Positions 9,122-17,903 of a stretch of 64,000 nucleotides of DNA are shown here, in pieces. Where the stretch lies: assembly GCA_021204905.1 (NCBI GenBank), contig JAJPYN010000019.1, positions 145,717 to 209,716 of the forward strand. Reading direction: 5' to 3'. Within the stretch, counting starts at the first letter, position 1; each line of letters starts with the position of its first letter. The notes below the pieces were generated by a model. That model saw nothing but the letters and a program-made list of their open reading frames with translations. It did not search any database and had not been told where the DNA came from. The translations under genes and the position numbers were made by a program. Origin of the DNA: Prevotella sp. Its GTDB lineage: Bacteria > Bacteroidota > Bacteroidia > Bacteroidales > Bacteroidaceae.

Positions 9122-9166
9122 CGGGAAGCCGGAGAAGAATCAGATAACGAATAAACAGATATTAGT

Positions 9167-9820
9167 ATGAAAAAAATTACACTTTTACTCATCGCCGCCG
9201 CATTCCTTTGCACGACGGCAAACGCGGACGACATCAACACCTCGTTGCAGTTCGCCTACTCCGACGGCACCACCGTACCCGACGGCAGCGAGATAACCGT
9301 CACTTCCGCAATCGAAGACGAATTCAAGGGCGAGATAGAGCTGCCTTCCGGCCTTTACATCCTTAACACCACCGACGACACCTGCGGCGTGGGAATGACC
9401 ATCACCGTGAGCCGCCTCGACAACGGCGCGCTGCAGTATTGCCTGCTGGGTTCGTGCAAGAGTACCACGGAATTGATTGACAATGTCTCGGCCGGTACGG
9501 GGCTGTTGAAGGCGGGCGCGATGGACGACCTTATGACGGAGTATATCCCGGAAGATTACGGCACATGCACCGCCACGCTGACCATCGGCGTCTATGAAGC
9601 CGGCATTATCGGCGCGGGGGATTACATCGGCGAAGGCCCGACCATCACGGTCAACTTCGTTTACGACGACACCTCGCTCGGCATCACCGATGTTGCCGTT
9701 GCCGACAGCGAGATCACGGGCTATTATTCCGTCTCGGGCGAGAAGCTCTCCGCACCGCAGAAAGGCGTGAACATCGTCAAATACGCCAACGGCCAAACCG
9801 TGAAGACGATAAACAAATAA
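9167..9820 (+). CDS. Secreted protein of unknown function with a T9SS-like C-terminus
   Basis: I do not recognise the main domain. The 217 residues begin with a clear signal peptide (cleavage after TANA at 20). A beta-rich region with four cysteines (around 83, 105, 109 and 138) follows. The last 45 residues (ITGYYSVSGEKL to GQTVKTINK) resemble the short C-terminal domains used for type IX sorting in Bacteroidetes. It is the last gene of the TlpA-DUF6029-Omp28 run and is followed by a strong terminator. The same kind of tail ends the next gene, the M6 protease. Confidence 0.75.
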   Translation: MKKITLLLIAAAFLCTTANADDINTSLQFAYSDGTTVPDGSEITVTSAIEDEFKGEIELPSGLYILNTTDDTCGVGMTITVSRLDNGALQYCLLGSCKSTTELIDNVSAGTGLLKAGAMDDLMTEYIPEDYGTCTATLTIGVYEAGIIGAGDYIGEGPTITVNFVYDDTSLGITDVAVADSEITGYYSVSGEKLSAPQKGVNIVKYANGQTVKTINK

Positions 9821-9850
9821 GGCGGCGGGCCACAGGCTATTTTCACACAG

Positions 9851-9885
9851 CCGGCTGCGGATTATCCTTTCCGTGGCCGGTTTTT
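9851..9885 (+). terminator. Terminator of the TlpA operon
   Basis: CCGGCTGCGG (9851-9860) pairs with CCGTGGCCGG (9871-9880) around a ten-base loop, with two G-U pairs, followed by TTTTT. Confidence 0.85.
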
Positions 9886-9936
9886 CGTTAATGCTTTTTT
9901 TAGTTAGCGCCGCGCAGTTAAATTATCCTTTTTTCC

Positions 9937-9967
9937 TTTGGGCATATCGCGAAAAAAAGTAACTTTG
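9937..9967 (+). promoter_or_regulatory. Promoter of the M6 protease gene
   Basis: TTTG (9937-9940), a 19-base spacer and TAACTTTG (9960-9967) give a full-consensus promoter 23 bases before the ATG. Confidence 0.85.
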
Positions 9968-9990
9968 GGAACAAATTACCTGCCGGTGCT

Positions 9991-11802
9991 ATGAAACGTT
10001 TTTCTTTATCCCTCGCCTTTGTGCTTCTCGCGGCGGTTATGGTGCGCGCCGTGCCCGCAAAGAAGGGCGTGAGCAGGACGGCGGAGCTGGCCGGCGGGGA
10101 GGCGGTGCTGACCCTTTGCGGCGACGAGTATGCGCATTGGTGGGAGGACGAACAGGGCAACGCATACTTTGTGAATAAAAATGCAGCCAAGCCTGTCGCT
10201 TCGGCGGAACTGGCGCGCGTGAAAAGTGCAGGGCGGCAGCGTATGGCGGCGCAAAATGCAAGGCGGCAAAAGCGGTTGGCGGCATTTCGCGCGGCAAACA
10301 TCAAAGAACAAACAAGCATTAGGCAAACAACTAATTCGAGCGGCTTCGGGCAATCGACAACGATAAGCCGCGGCAGGCAATTGACAACGACGGAGCAAGC
10401 GTATTCGGGTACGAAGCGCGGCCTTGTGATTTTGGTTAATTTCAACGATTTGGCGATGGCGGACTCTGCGGCGCAGGACGCTTTCAACCGGATGTTCAAC
10501 GAGGCGGGCTATTCGGAGAACAGGCATATCGGCAGCGTGGCGGACTATTTTTCCGACCAGAGTTACGGGCAGTTTGACATCGCTTTCGACGTTGCCGGAC
10601 CCGTTACTATGTCGCAGGACTATGCTTATTACGGGCAGAACGACCGCTACGGCGACGACTTGTATCCTTGCACGATGGTGGCTGAGGCGTGCCGGCTTGT
10701 TGACGACGATGTCGATTTTTCGAATTATGACTGGGACGGCGACGGCGAAGTGGAGCAGGTATTTATCGTTTATGCGGGTTACGGCGAGAATGCCGGTGCG
10801 TCGGCGTCGACTATCTGGCCGCACGAATGGACGCTCAGCGAGGGTTATGATTACGACGACGGCGATGGGGCGTTGACGCTCGATGGTGTTACGATTGACA
10901 CGTATGCCGTAACGTGCGAGTTGGCCGGAACAACAGGGTCGACGCTTGCGGGCATCGGCGTGGCATGCCATGAGTTTTCGCATTGCCTCGGTTTCCCGGA
11001 CTTCTACGACACGTCCTACTCCGGCGGATGGGGCATGCAGGCGTGGGATCTGCTCGACAGCGGCAGCTACAACGGACCGTATTCCAATGGCGAGGTGCCG
11101 GCGGGATACACCGCTTACGAGCGTTGGGCGGCGGGTTGGCTTGAGCCTGTTGCGCTTGCAAGCGAGATGAATGTTGAGGCGATGGAGCCTTTGAACGACG
11201 CGCCCGAGGCGTATGTTTTGTATAACGCCAACGATTCCGACGAGTTTTATTTGCTTGAAAACCGCCGCGCTGACAGGTGGTTCGCCTTTGTGCAAAGCTA
11301 TTCCGCGCCGTCGGGACTGCTCGTGCTCCACGTTGACTACGATGCCGACGCGTGGGAAGAGAACACGCCGAACGACGATGCCGACCATCAGCGGATGACA
11401 ATCATACAAGCGAACAACGAGAAAGGCACTTATCGCTGGTCGAGTTACTCCATCACGCGCGACCAATACGCGGGACATCCCTATCCTTATGCCGACAACG
11501 ACTCGCTCACGCGTTTCTCCACGCCCGCCGCAACACTCTACAACACCAACACCGACGGCACGAATTATATGTCGCCCGGCATCTACGACATCACGCTGAA
11601 CGAGGACGGTACGATAGCTTTCAACTGCGGTAACGCCGAGCAGGACGACGAGACAGACGGCATTAGCAACGTCCCCGCCGGCGAAGAAGCGACGGCAGCC
11701 AAGCGCATTTTCAGCCTTTCGGGCTATTATCTCGGCACCGACCTTTCGCCCCTGCCCGCCGGCATTTACATAAGAAACAACCGAAAGATAATCCGACAAT
11801 GA
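9991..11802 (+). CDS. M6 family secreted metalloprotease
   Basis: Zinc endopeptidase of the immune-inhibitor-A type, exported. The signal peptide ends after VVRA-like VMVRA (20); a propeptide-like region reaches about 130. The zinc site HEFSHCLGFPD is at 327-337 (ligands His327 and His331, base Glu328), followed by the family's FYDTSYSGGWGMQAWDL. The last 45 residues (KRIFSLSGYYLG to RKIIRQ) look like a type IX sorting domain. The gene overlaps the start of the next one by four bases. Substrates cannot be inferred. Confidence 0.93.
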   Translation: MKRFSLSLAFVLLAAVMVRAVPAKKGVSRTAELAGGEAVLTLCGDEYAHWWEDEQGNAYFVNKNAAKPVASAELARVKSAGRQRMAAQNARRQKRLAAFRAANIKEQTSIRQTTNSSGFGQSTTISRGRQLTTTEQAYSGTKRGLVILVNFNDLAMADSAAQDAFNRMFNEAGYSENRHIGSVADYFSDQSYGQFDIAFDVAGPVTMSQDYAYYGQNDRYGDDLYPCTMVAEACRLVDDDVDFSNYDWDGDGEVEQVFIVYAGYGENAGASASTIWPHEWTLSEGYDYDDGDGALTLDGVTIDTYAVTCELAGTTGSTLAGIGVACHEFSHCLGFPDFYDTSYSGGWGMQAWDLLDSGSYNGPYSNGEVPAGYTAYERWAAGWLEPVALASEMNVEAMEPLNDAPEAYVLYNANDSDEFYLLENRRADRWFAFVQSYSAPSGLLVLHVDYDADAWEENTPNDDADHQRMTIIQANNEKGTYRWSSYSITRDQYAGHPYPYADNDSLTRFSTPAATLYNTNTDGTNYMSPGIYDITLNEDGTIAFNCGNAEQDDETDGISNVPAGEEATAAKRIFSLSGYYLGTDLSPLPAGIYIRNNRKIIRQ

Positions 11803-13031
11803 TACCGCGAAAACTCATATTATTCCTCTTGTTGCTCGCGCTGCCATGCTGCGTGTTGACGGCGCAGACCGACCGCAAGGCATGGAAGAAGAACGTCAGG
11901 CACCAGCTCTCCGCGGCGCGGACGAACATAAAGAACGGCACCAACCTCGACGATGCGGAACAATCAATGCGCACGCTGCTTCTCGACAGTGCCAACATCG
12001 ACAACGAGAAGATCTGGCTCACGCTGTTCGACGCATTGAAGAAGCGGCACGACCAGCTGAACGAGAACCTCTATCTGAAACAGCAGTCGGACACGGCGCA
12101 GTTCCTTTCCAACACGCTGCACCTCTTCGGCGTGCTCGAGAGCATGGACTCTATCGACGCCAGGCCCGATGCCGACGGCGTGTCCCGCCCGCATTTCCGC
12201 GCCAAGCATGCCGCATACCTTTTTCCTTACCGCAAAAACCTTTACGGCGGAGGCGGGTATTTCCTTAATAAAAAGGATTATGCGGCAGCGTATGAATTTT
12301 TCGACAGCTTCGCAGACTGCAGCGTGCAACCGCTTTTTTCGGGGTACGACTTCGACGAGCGGCAACTGTATGAGGCGGCATTCCGCGCCGTTTACTGCGG
12401 TTATAAGCTGCGGCGTTGCGACATCATAGACAAGTATTCGGCGCTCGCCCTGCGCGACACCGTCAACGAGGTGTACGTCTTGCAATATATGGCGGAGGCG
12501 TGCGCTATGCACGAAGACAGCGGGGCATACCATCGCGCGCTGCTCACGGGCTTTAACAAATACCCCGGCAGCCAGTATTTCTTCAAGCATCTCGCCGTCT
12601 ATTACAGCCGGGGCAACCAATACGGCGACCTCCTCCGCATCTCCGACGAGCTGCTTGCCGGCAAGCCTGACGATGTACCGGCAATGACAGCAAAGAGTGC
12701 GGCGCTGCTCCATTTGGAACGCTACGACGAATGCATCGCCGTCAGCGACGACATCATAGCCCGCGACACGACAAAGGCGGCACCATACGCTAATGCCGGG
12801 TTGGCGTATTACAACAAGATCCTCGCGCTCGAGGCCAAGAACAGAAAAAGCAAAGCGGAGCTGCTCGCGCTCAACGAGTTGTACAAGAAAGCCCTGCCCT
12901 ACTTCGAGCGGTACCGCAGTCTGGCGCCCGACGAGAGCGACGGCTGGGGCACGCCGCTTTACAACATCTACTACAACTTGAATATGGGCGAGAAGTTCGA
13001 CGAGATAGGCAGGCTGTTGCAGCGCGAGTGA
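11799..13031 (+). CDS. Exported TPR-like protein
   Basis: A 410-residue protein with a signal peptide cut after CVLTA before Gln. The rest is helical with degenerate tetratricopeptide-like repeats, clearest at about 250-370 (for example ASPYANAGLAYYNKI-like APYANAGLAYYNK and ALPYFERYRSLAP). The start codon overlaps the stop of the M6 protease gene (ATGA), so translation is probably coupled. serC follows after 51 bases. It is probably a periplasmic scaffold; I cannot name a function. Confidence 0.78.
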   Translation: MIPRKLILFLLLLALPCCVLTAQTDRKAWKKNVRHQLSAARTNIKNGTNLDDAEQSMRTLLLDSANIDNEKIWLTLFDALKKRHDQLNENLYLKQQSDTAQFLSNTLHLFGVLESMDSIDARPDADGVSRPHFRAKHAAYLFPYRKNLYGGGGYFLNKKDYAAAYEFFDSFADCSVQPLFSGYDFDERQLYEAAFRAVYCGYKLRRCDIIDKYSALALRDTVNEVYVLQYMAEACAMHEDSGAYHRALLTGFNKYPGSQYFFKHLAVYYSRGNQYGDLLRISDELLAGKPDDVPAMTAKSAALLHLERYDECIAVSDDIIARDTTKAAPYANAGLAYYNKILALEAKNRKSKAELLALNELYKKALPYFERYRSLAPDESDGWGTPLYNIYYNLNMGEKFDEIGRLLQRE

Positions 13032-13082
13032 ACCGCCCGTAGACAAAGAAGACAAATCATAAACCAAACAAATTATAAGCCT

Positions 13083-14150
13083 ATGAAAAAGTATAATTTT
13101 AATGCGGGACCGTCAATCCTCCCGCGCGAAGTGATAGAGCAGACGGCGCAGGCATGTCTCGACTTCAACTCTTCCGGACTGTCGCTGATGGAAATAAGCC
13201 ACCGTGCCAAGGATTTCCAGCCTGTGGTAGATGAGGCTATGGCGCTCATCAAAGAGTTGCTCGACGTGCCCGAGGGTTATTCGGTATTGTTCCTCGGCGG
13301 CGGCGCAAGTCTGGAGTTCTGCATGGTACCCTACAACTACCTTGAGAAGAAAGCGGCATACCTCAACACGGGCGTGTGGGCAACCAAGGCGCAAAAAGAA
13401 GCAAAAGGCTTCGGCGAAGTTGTAGAGGTGGCATCGTCGAAAGACCGTAACTTCACTTACATCCCGCGCAACTTCGCCATACCCGCCGATGCCGATTATC
13501 TGCACATCACAACCAACAACACTATCTACGGCACCGAGCTGCTTACCGACCTCGACTCGCCCGTGCAGATGATTGCCGATATGTCGTCGGACATCTTCTC
13601 CCGCCCCGTCGACGTGAGCAAGTACGCCTGCATCTACGGCGGCGCGCAGAAAAACCTCGCTATGGCAGGACTGACGTTTGTCATCATCAAAGAGGACACG
13701 CTGGGCAAGGTGAGCCGCTATATCCCGACGATGCTCGATTATCGGACGCACATCAAGAAAGGTTCGATGTTCAACACCCCGCCGGTAGTGCCCATCTATT
13801 GCGCACTGATGAACCTCCGTTACATGAAGGCGCACGGCGGCGTGAAGGCGATGGAGAAGCTGGCGATAGAGCGCTCGGCAATCCTCTATGAAGAGATCGA
13901 CCGCAACCGCATCTTCGTCGGCACGGCGGAAGAGGACAGCCGCTCGCGAATGAACATCACGTTTGTATGCAAGCCGGAGTACGCCGAGTTGCAGGACGAG
14001 TTCCTCGCCTTCGCCACGTCAAAAGGCATGGTGGGCGTGAAAGGCCATCGCGACGTGGGAGGCTTCCGCGCATCGTGCTACAACGCAATGTCCATTGAGG
14101 GTTGCAAGGCACTCGTTTCTTGTATGAAAGAGTTTGAGGCGGCACACTAA
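13083..14150 (+). CDS. serC: Phosphoserine aminotransferase
   Basis: PLP enzyme that makes 3-phosphoserine from 3-phosphohydroxypyruvate and glutamate; it also serves the PLP pathway in some bacteria. It has 355 residues, a normal length. [14 protein letters not shown] is the classic N-terminus, and Lys190 in [12 protein letters not shown] is the PLP-binding lysine. It is followed 33 bases later by serA, giving two consecutive steps of serine synthesis. No serB is present in the window. Confidence 0.98.
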   Translation: MKKYNFNAGPSILPREVIEQTAQACLDFNSSGLSLMEISHRAKDFQPVVDEAMALIKELLDVPEGYSVLFLGGGASLEFCMVPYNYLEKKAAYLNTGVWATKAQKEAKGFGEVVEVASSKDRNFTYIPRNFAIPADADYLHITTNNTIYGTELLTDLDSPVQMIADMSSDIFSRPVDVSKYACIYGGAQKNLAMAGLTFVIIKEDTLGKVSRYIPTMLDYRTHIKKGSMFNTPPVVPIYCALMNLRYMKAHGGVKAMEKLAIERSAILYEEIDRNRIFVGTAEEDSRSRMNITFVCKPEYAELQDEFLAFATSKGMVGVKGHRDVGGFRASCYNAMSIEGCKALVSCMKEFEAAH

Positions 14151-14183
14151 AAAGACGGATTAAATTAACAAAGACTACTGATT

Positions 14184-15098
14184 ATGAAAGTATTAATTGC
14201 AACAGAGAAGCCCTTTGCAGCAGTCGCCGTGGAGGGCATACGCAAAGAGATAGAGGGTGCGGGACACAAACTGGCGCTGCTGGAGAAGTACACCGACAAG
14301 GCGCAACTGCTCGAAGCGGTGAAGGATGCCGACGCGCTCATCATCCGCTCGGACAAGGTGGATGCCGACGTACTTGACGCTGCAAAGAAACTGAAGATTG
14401 TGGTACGCGCCGGCGCGGGGTACGACAACATCGACCTTAACGCGGCTACGGCGCATAATGTTGTGGCGGAGAACACGCCGGGACAGAACTCTAACGCCGT
14501 GGCGGAACTGGTGTTCGGACTGCTCGTCTTTGCCGTGCGCAATTTCTACAACGGCAAGGCGGGCACCGAGCTCAAAGGCAAGAAACTCGGCATACTCGCT
14601 TTCGGCAACGTCGGACGCAACGTGGCGCGTATCGCGAAAGGCTTCGGCATGGACATCCTCGCCTACGATGCCTACTGCCCCAAAGAGGTGATAGATGCTG
14701 CGGGCGTGGAAGCGGCAACATCGCAGCAAGAGCTCTTCGAACAGTGCGACATCGTTTCGCTCCATATCCCCGCCACGCCGGAGACGCGAAAGAGCATCAA
14801 CTACGACCTCTGCGCCAAGATGAAGAAAAACGCAATCATCGTCAACACGGCACGCAAGGAGGTGATCGACGAGGACGGACTGATCAAACTGATGACCGAG
14901 CGCACAGACCTGAGATACATCACCGACATCATGCCCGACGCCGATGCCGACTTCAAAGCGTTCGAAGGCAGATATTTCTCCACACCGAAGAAGATGGGAG
15001 CGCAAACGGCAGAGGCGAACATCAACGCGGGAATAGCGGCGGCAAAGCAGATAAACGCGTTCTTCGCCACGGGAGACACGAAGTATAAAGTGAATTAA
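14184..15098 (+). CDS. serA: D-3-phosphoglycerate dehydrogenase, short form
   Basis: NAD-dependent first step of serine synthesis. The 304 residues lack the ACT and intervening domains, so this is the short, probably serine-insensitive type. The Rossmann loop reads AFGNVG at 139-144, with Ala in place of the first Gly. The usual catalytic histidine position reads TPKKMGAQT, that is Lys, which fits the type IIIK class known from Bacteroidetes and Entamoeba. The gene sits between serC and a DUF1015 gene with short gaps. Confidence 0.95.
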   Translation: MKVLIATEKPFAAVAVEGIRKEIEGAGHKLALLEKYTDKAQLLEAVKDADALIIRSDKVDADVLDAAKKLKIVVRAGAGYDNIDLNAATAHNVVAENTPGQNSNAVAELVFGLLVFAVRNFYNGKAGTELKGKKLGILAFGNVGRNVARIAKGFGMDILAYDAYCPKEVIDAAGVEAATSQQELFEQCDIVSLHIPATPETRKSINYDLCAKMKKNAIIVNTARKEVIDEDGLIKLMTERTDLRYITDIMPDADADFKAFEGRYFSTPKKMGAQTAEANINAGIAAAKQINAFFATGDTKYKVN

Positions 15099-15133
15099 AA
15101 CCCTCGTTACCACTAACCTTTACAATCTTTTTT

Positions 15134-16381
15134 ATGGCAAAAATCAAACCATTCCGGGGCATCCGACCGCCGAAAGAGCTTGTCGAACGTGTCGAGTCGC
15201 GACCCTACGACGTCTTAGACAGCGAGGAGGCGCGCGCCGAAGCCGGCACAAACGAGATGTCTTTGTATCACATCATAAAGCCGGAGATCGACTTTGAACC
15301 GGGCACAAGCGAATACGACCCGCGTGTCTACGAGCGTGCCAAGGAGAATTTCGCGCGGTTCCAACAGAACGGTTGGCTCGTCAAAGACGCGAAAGAGCAG
15401 TATTATATCTATGCCCAGACAATGGGCGGCAAGACGCAATACGGGCTCGTGGTCGGGGCTTACTCCGGCGATTACACCTCCGGCGTGATAAAGAAACACG
15501 AGCTGACGCGCCGCGACAAGGAAGAAGACCGGATGAAGCACGTGCGCATCACCAACGCCAACATCGAACCGGTGTTCTTCGCCTACCCCGACAACGAGGT
15601 GCTCGACGCGCTCATCAAGCGTTACGCCGCCACGCAACCGGAGTATGATTTCATAGCGCCGATCGACGGGTTCCGCCATCAGCTGTGGATTGTAAGCGAC
15701 GACAACGACATCGCAACCATAACTGCCGAGTTCGCGAAGATGCCTGCGCTGTACATAGCCGACGGACATCACCGCAGTGCGGCGGCGGCACTTGTCGGGG
15801 CGGAGCGTGCAAAGCAGAACCCCAATCACAAGGGCGACGAGGAGTACAACTACTTTATGGCGGTTTGTTTCCAGGCAAGTCAGTTGACCGTACTCGACTA
15901 TAACCGCGTCCTGAAAGATCTCAACGGTCTTTCTTCAGAGGAATTTATCGCGCGCATAAGAGAGAATTTCGACGTGGAGGATACGGGTACGGAGATCTAC
16001 AAACCCGCGCGCCTGCACGAGTTCTCGCTCTATCTTGACGGGCATTGGTGGCGCTTGACGGCGAAGGCAGGCACCTACGACGACAGCGACCCGATAGGCG
16101 TGCTCGACGTCGACATCTCCTCGCGCCTCATCTTGCAGGACATCTTGCAGCTCGGCGACCTCCGTTCGTCGCAGCGTATCGACTTCGTTGGCGGGTTAAG
16201 AGGTTTGGGCGAGCTGAAAAGGAGAGTGGATTCAGGCGAGATGAAAGCAGCTCTTGCCCTCTTCCCGGTTTCGATGAAGCAAATAATGGACATCGCCGAC
16301 AGCGGGAAGATAATGCCCCCGAAGGCGACGTGGTTTGAGCCGAAACTGCGCTCCGGCTTGGTTATCCATTCGCTGGAATAA
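15134..16381 (+). CDS. DUF1015 family protein
   Basis: A 415-residue cytoplasmic protein. The N-terminal KPFRGIRPPKELVERVESRPYDV and the motif ADGHHRSAAA (209-218) are diagnostic of DUF1015. The DGHHR motif resembles that of ParB-fold proteins such as the archaeal serine kinase SerK. It lies 35 bases after serA, so a role around serine or phosphoserine is a reasonable hypothesis, not an established one. The yigZ gene follows after 21 bases. Confidence 0.9.
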   Translation: MAKIKPFRGIRPPKELVERVESRPYDVLDSEEARAEAGTNEMSLYHIIKPEIDFEPGTSEYDPRVYERAKENFARFQQNGWLVKDAKEQYYIYAQTMGGKTQYGLVVGAYSGDYTSGVIKKHELTRRDKEEDRMKHVRITNANIEPVFFAYPDNEVLDALIKRYAATQPEYDFIAPIDGFRHQLWIVSDDNDIATITAEFAKMPALYIADGHHRSAAAALVGAERAKQNPNHKGDEEYNYFMAVCFQASQLTVLDYNRVLKDLNGLSSEEFIARIRENFDVEDTGTEIYKPARLHEFSLYLDGHWWRLTAKAGTYDDSDPIGVLDVDISSRLILQDILQLGDLRSSQRIDFVGGLRGLGELKRRVDSGEMKAALALFPVSMKQIMDIADSGKIMPPKATWFEPKLRSGLVIHSLE

Positions 16382-16402
16382 AGCTGCGGCAAGCGTCGGA
16401 GG

Positions 16403-16990
16403 ATGGTTGCGGACAGCTACACGACAATAAAAGGCAGTGCGGAGGGATACTTCACTGACAAGCGGAGCCGTTTCTACGCTTTTGCGCACCACGTCGGGAC
16501 GGCTGACGAAGTGAAGGTTCTGCTGGCGGAATACCGCAGGAAATACCACGACGCGCGGCACGTCTGCTGGGCGTACAGGCTCGGTCCCGACGGCGCGGAA
16601 TACCGCTACAACGACGACGGAGAGCCGTCCTCAACCGCCGGCAAACCCATCTACGGACAACTCGTGAGCCGTAATCTGACCGACATAGCAGTGTTCGTGG
16701 TTCGCTATTACGGCGGCATCAACCTCGGCACAAGCGGCCTGATCATCGCCTATCGCGAGGCTGCGGCGGACGCGCTCGCCAAGGCGCAAACGGAAGAGTG
16801 CTTCGTCGAGACAACGACAGATTACACTTTCCCCTACCCCGCCCTCGACCGCGTGATGAGGGTCGTTCGCGACACCGGCGCGCGGATCGTTTCGCAGAAT
16901 TACGACACCACCTGCAGCGTGCGCTTGGCCATACGCAGCAGCAAAGCCTCACTTTTGAAGAAAAAGTTGGACGACATCGCTTTCAGTTAA
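16403..16990 (+). CDS. yigZ: YigZ/IMPACT (UPF0029) family protein
   Basis: A 195-residue protein with the UPF0029 N-terminal domain: KRSRFYAFAHHV, then HVCWAYRLG, DDGEPSSTAGKPI and VVRYYGGINLGTSGL. The C-terminal half (about 130-195) is the ferredoxin-like DUF1949 domain. Eukaryotic IMPACT proteins regulate translation by binding Gcn1; the bacterial role is unclear. It is co-directional and closely spaced with DUF1015 and the BadF-type kinase. Confidence 0.93.
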   Translation: MVADSYTTIKGSAEGYFTDKRSRFYAFAHHVGTADEVKVLLAEYRRKYHDARHVCWAYRLGPDGAEYRYNDDGEPSSTAGKPIYGQLVSRNLTDIAVFVVRYYGGINLGTSGLIIAYREAAADALAKAQTEECFVETTTDYTFPYPALDRVMRVVRDTGARIVSQNYDTTCSVRLAIRSSKASLLKKKLDDIAFS

Positions 16991-17011
16991 CTACTTAGTT
17001 TTCAATCATTT

Positions 17012-17836
17012 ATGAAAATCATCGCCGACAGCGGCAGTACAAAAACCGAGTGGCTCGTGGCCGACGGCAACAAACCTGTCGAGCGGTTCGTTACGAGCGG
17101 TCTCAACCCGTTGGTACTCGGCATCGACAGCTTCCGCGAGAGCCTGCGCAACGAGCTGCTGCCGCGCCTGTGGGGGTACGCGATAACGCAGGTCGAGTTC
17201 TACGGCGCGGGGTGCACGCCCGAGATGGAGGCGGAGGTCAGCAAGGTTTTCACCGACCTGCTCGGCGCAACAGACATCATCGTCAAGAGCGACCTCATCG
17301 GTGCGTGCCGCGCTTTGTGCAAAGGGCAAGAGGGCATCGTCGCCATCTTAGGCACAGGTTCGAATTCGTGCCTCTTCGACGGCGAGAAAATCGTCAGTCA
17401 GACGCCCTCGCTCGGGTATATTCTCGGCGACGAAGGGTCGGGTGCGGCGCTCGGACGACTGTTCCTTAACGCGCTCTACAAAGGCCGTCTGCCAGCACAT
17501 ATCGGCGAGGCGTTCAGGAATGCGACGGGCCTTGCGCAGAGCGACATCATCCTCCGCATCTACCGCCAGCCGCGCGCCAACACCTTTCTCGCCTCGTTCG
17601 CGCCGTTCTTGAAACAATGGTGCGGCGAAAGGGCGGTAAGGGACCTCATCGTGTCGAACTTCCGTGATTTCTTCCGCGTGAACATCCGCCCCTACCGCCG
17701 GCCGGACCTGCCCGTGGGCTGCGTGGGAAGCATCGCCCTGCATTTCTCGCCAATGCTCCGCGAGGCCGCACAGCGCGAGGGATATGCCGTCGGCGACATC
17801 GTCTCTTCGCCCCTCTATTCGCTGCTCGCGCCTTAA
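17012..17836 (+). CDS. BadF/BadG-type ATPase, N-acetylglucosamine-kinase-like
   Basis: A 274-residue member of the ASKHA superfamily. The N-terminal phosphate loop ADSGSTKTEWLV (5-16) and the second motif ILGTGSNSC (about 113-121) followed by GYILGDEGSGAALG match the BadF/NagK group. Bacteroidetes homologues are usually annotated as glucosamine or GlcNAc kinases; the true substrate is not shown here. It is the last gene of the serC-serA run, since a promoter for hflX follows. Confidence 0.88.
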   Translation: MKIIADSGSTKTEWLVADGNKPVERFVTSGLNPLVLGIDSFRESLRNELLPRLWGYAITQVEFYGAGCTPEMEAEVSKVFTDLLGATDIIVKSDLIGACRALCKGQEGIVAILGTGSNSCLFDGEKIVSQTPSLGYILGDEGSGAALGRLFLNALYKGRLPAHIGEAFRNATGLAQSDIILRIYRQPRANTFLASFAPFLKQWCGERAVRDLIVSNFRDFFRVNIRPYRRPDLPVGCVGSIALHFSPMLREAAQREGYAVGDIVSSPLYSLLAP

Positions 17837-17861
17837 AACAAAGGACTTTGCCGGCGTTTTA

Positions 17862-17892
17862 TTTGACTTTTAGCGGCGTTTTTTTAACTTTG
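17862..17892 (+). promoter_or_regulatory. Promoter of hflX
   Basis: TTTG (17862-17865), a 19-base spacer and TAACTTTG (17885-17892). The ATG lies only 11 bases past the -7 box, so the leader must be very short. Confidence 0.8.
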
Positions 17893-17903
17893 CCAAAGCG
17901 TTT

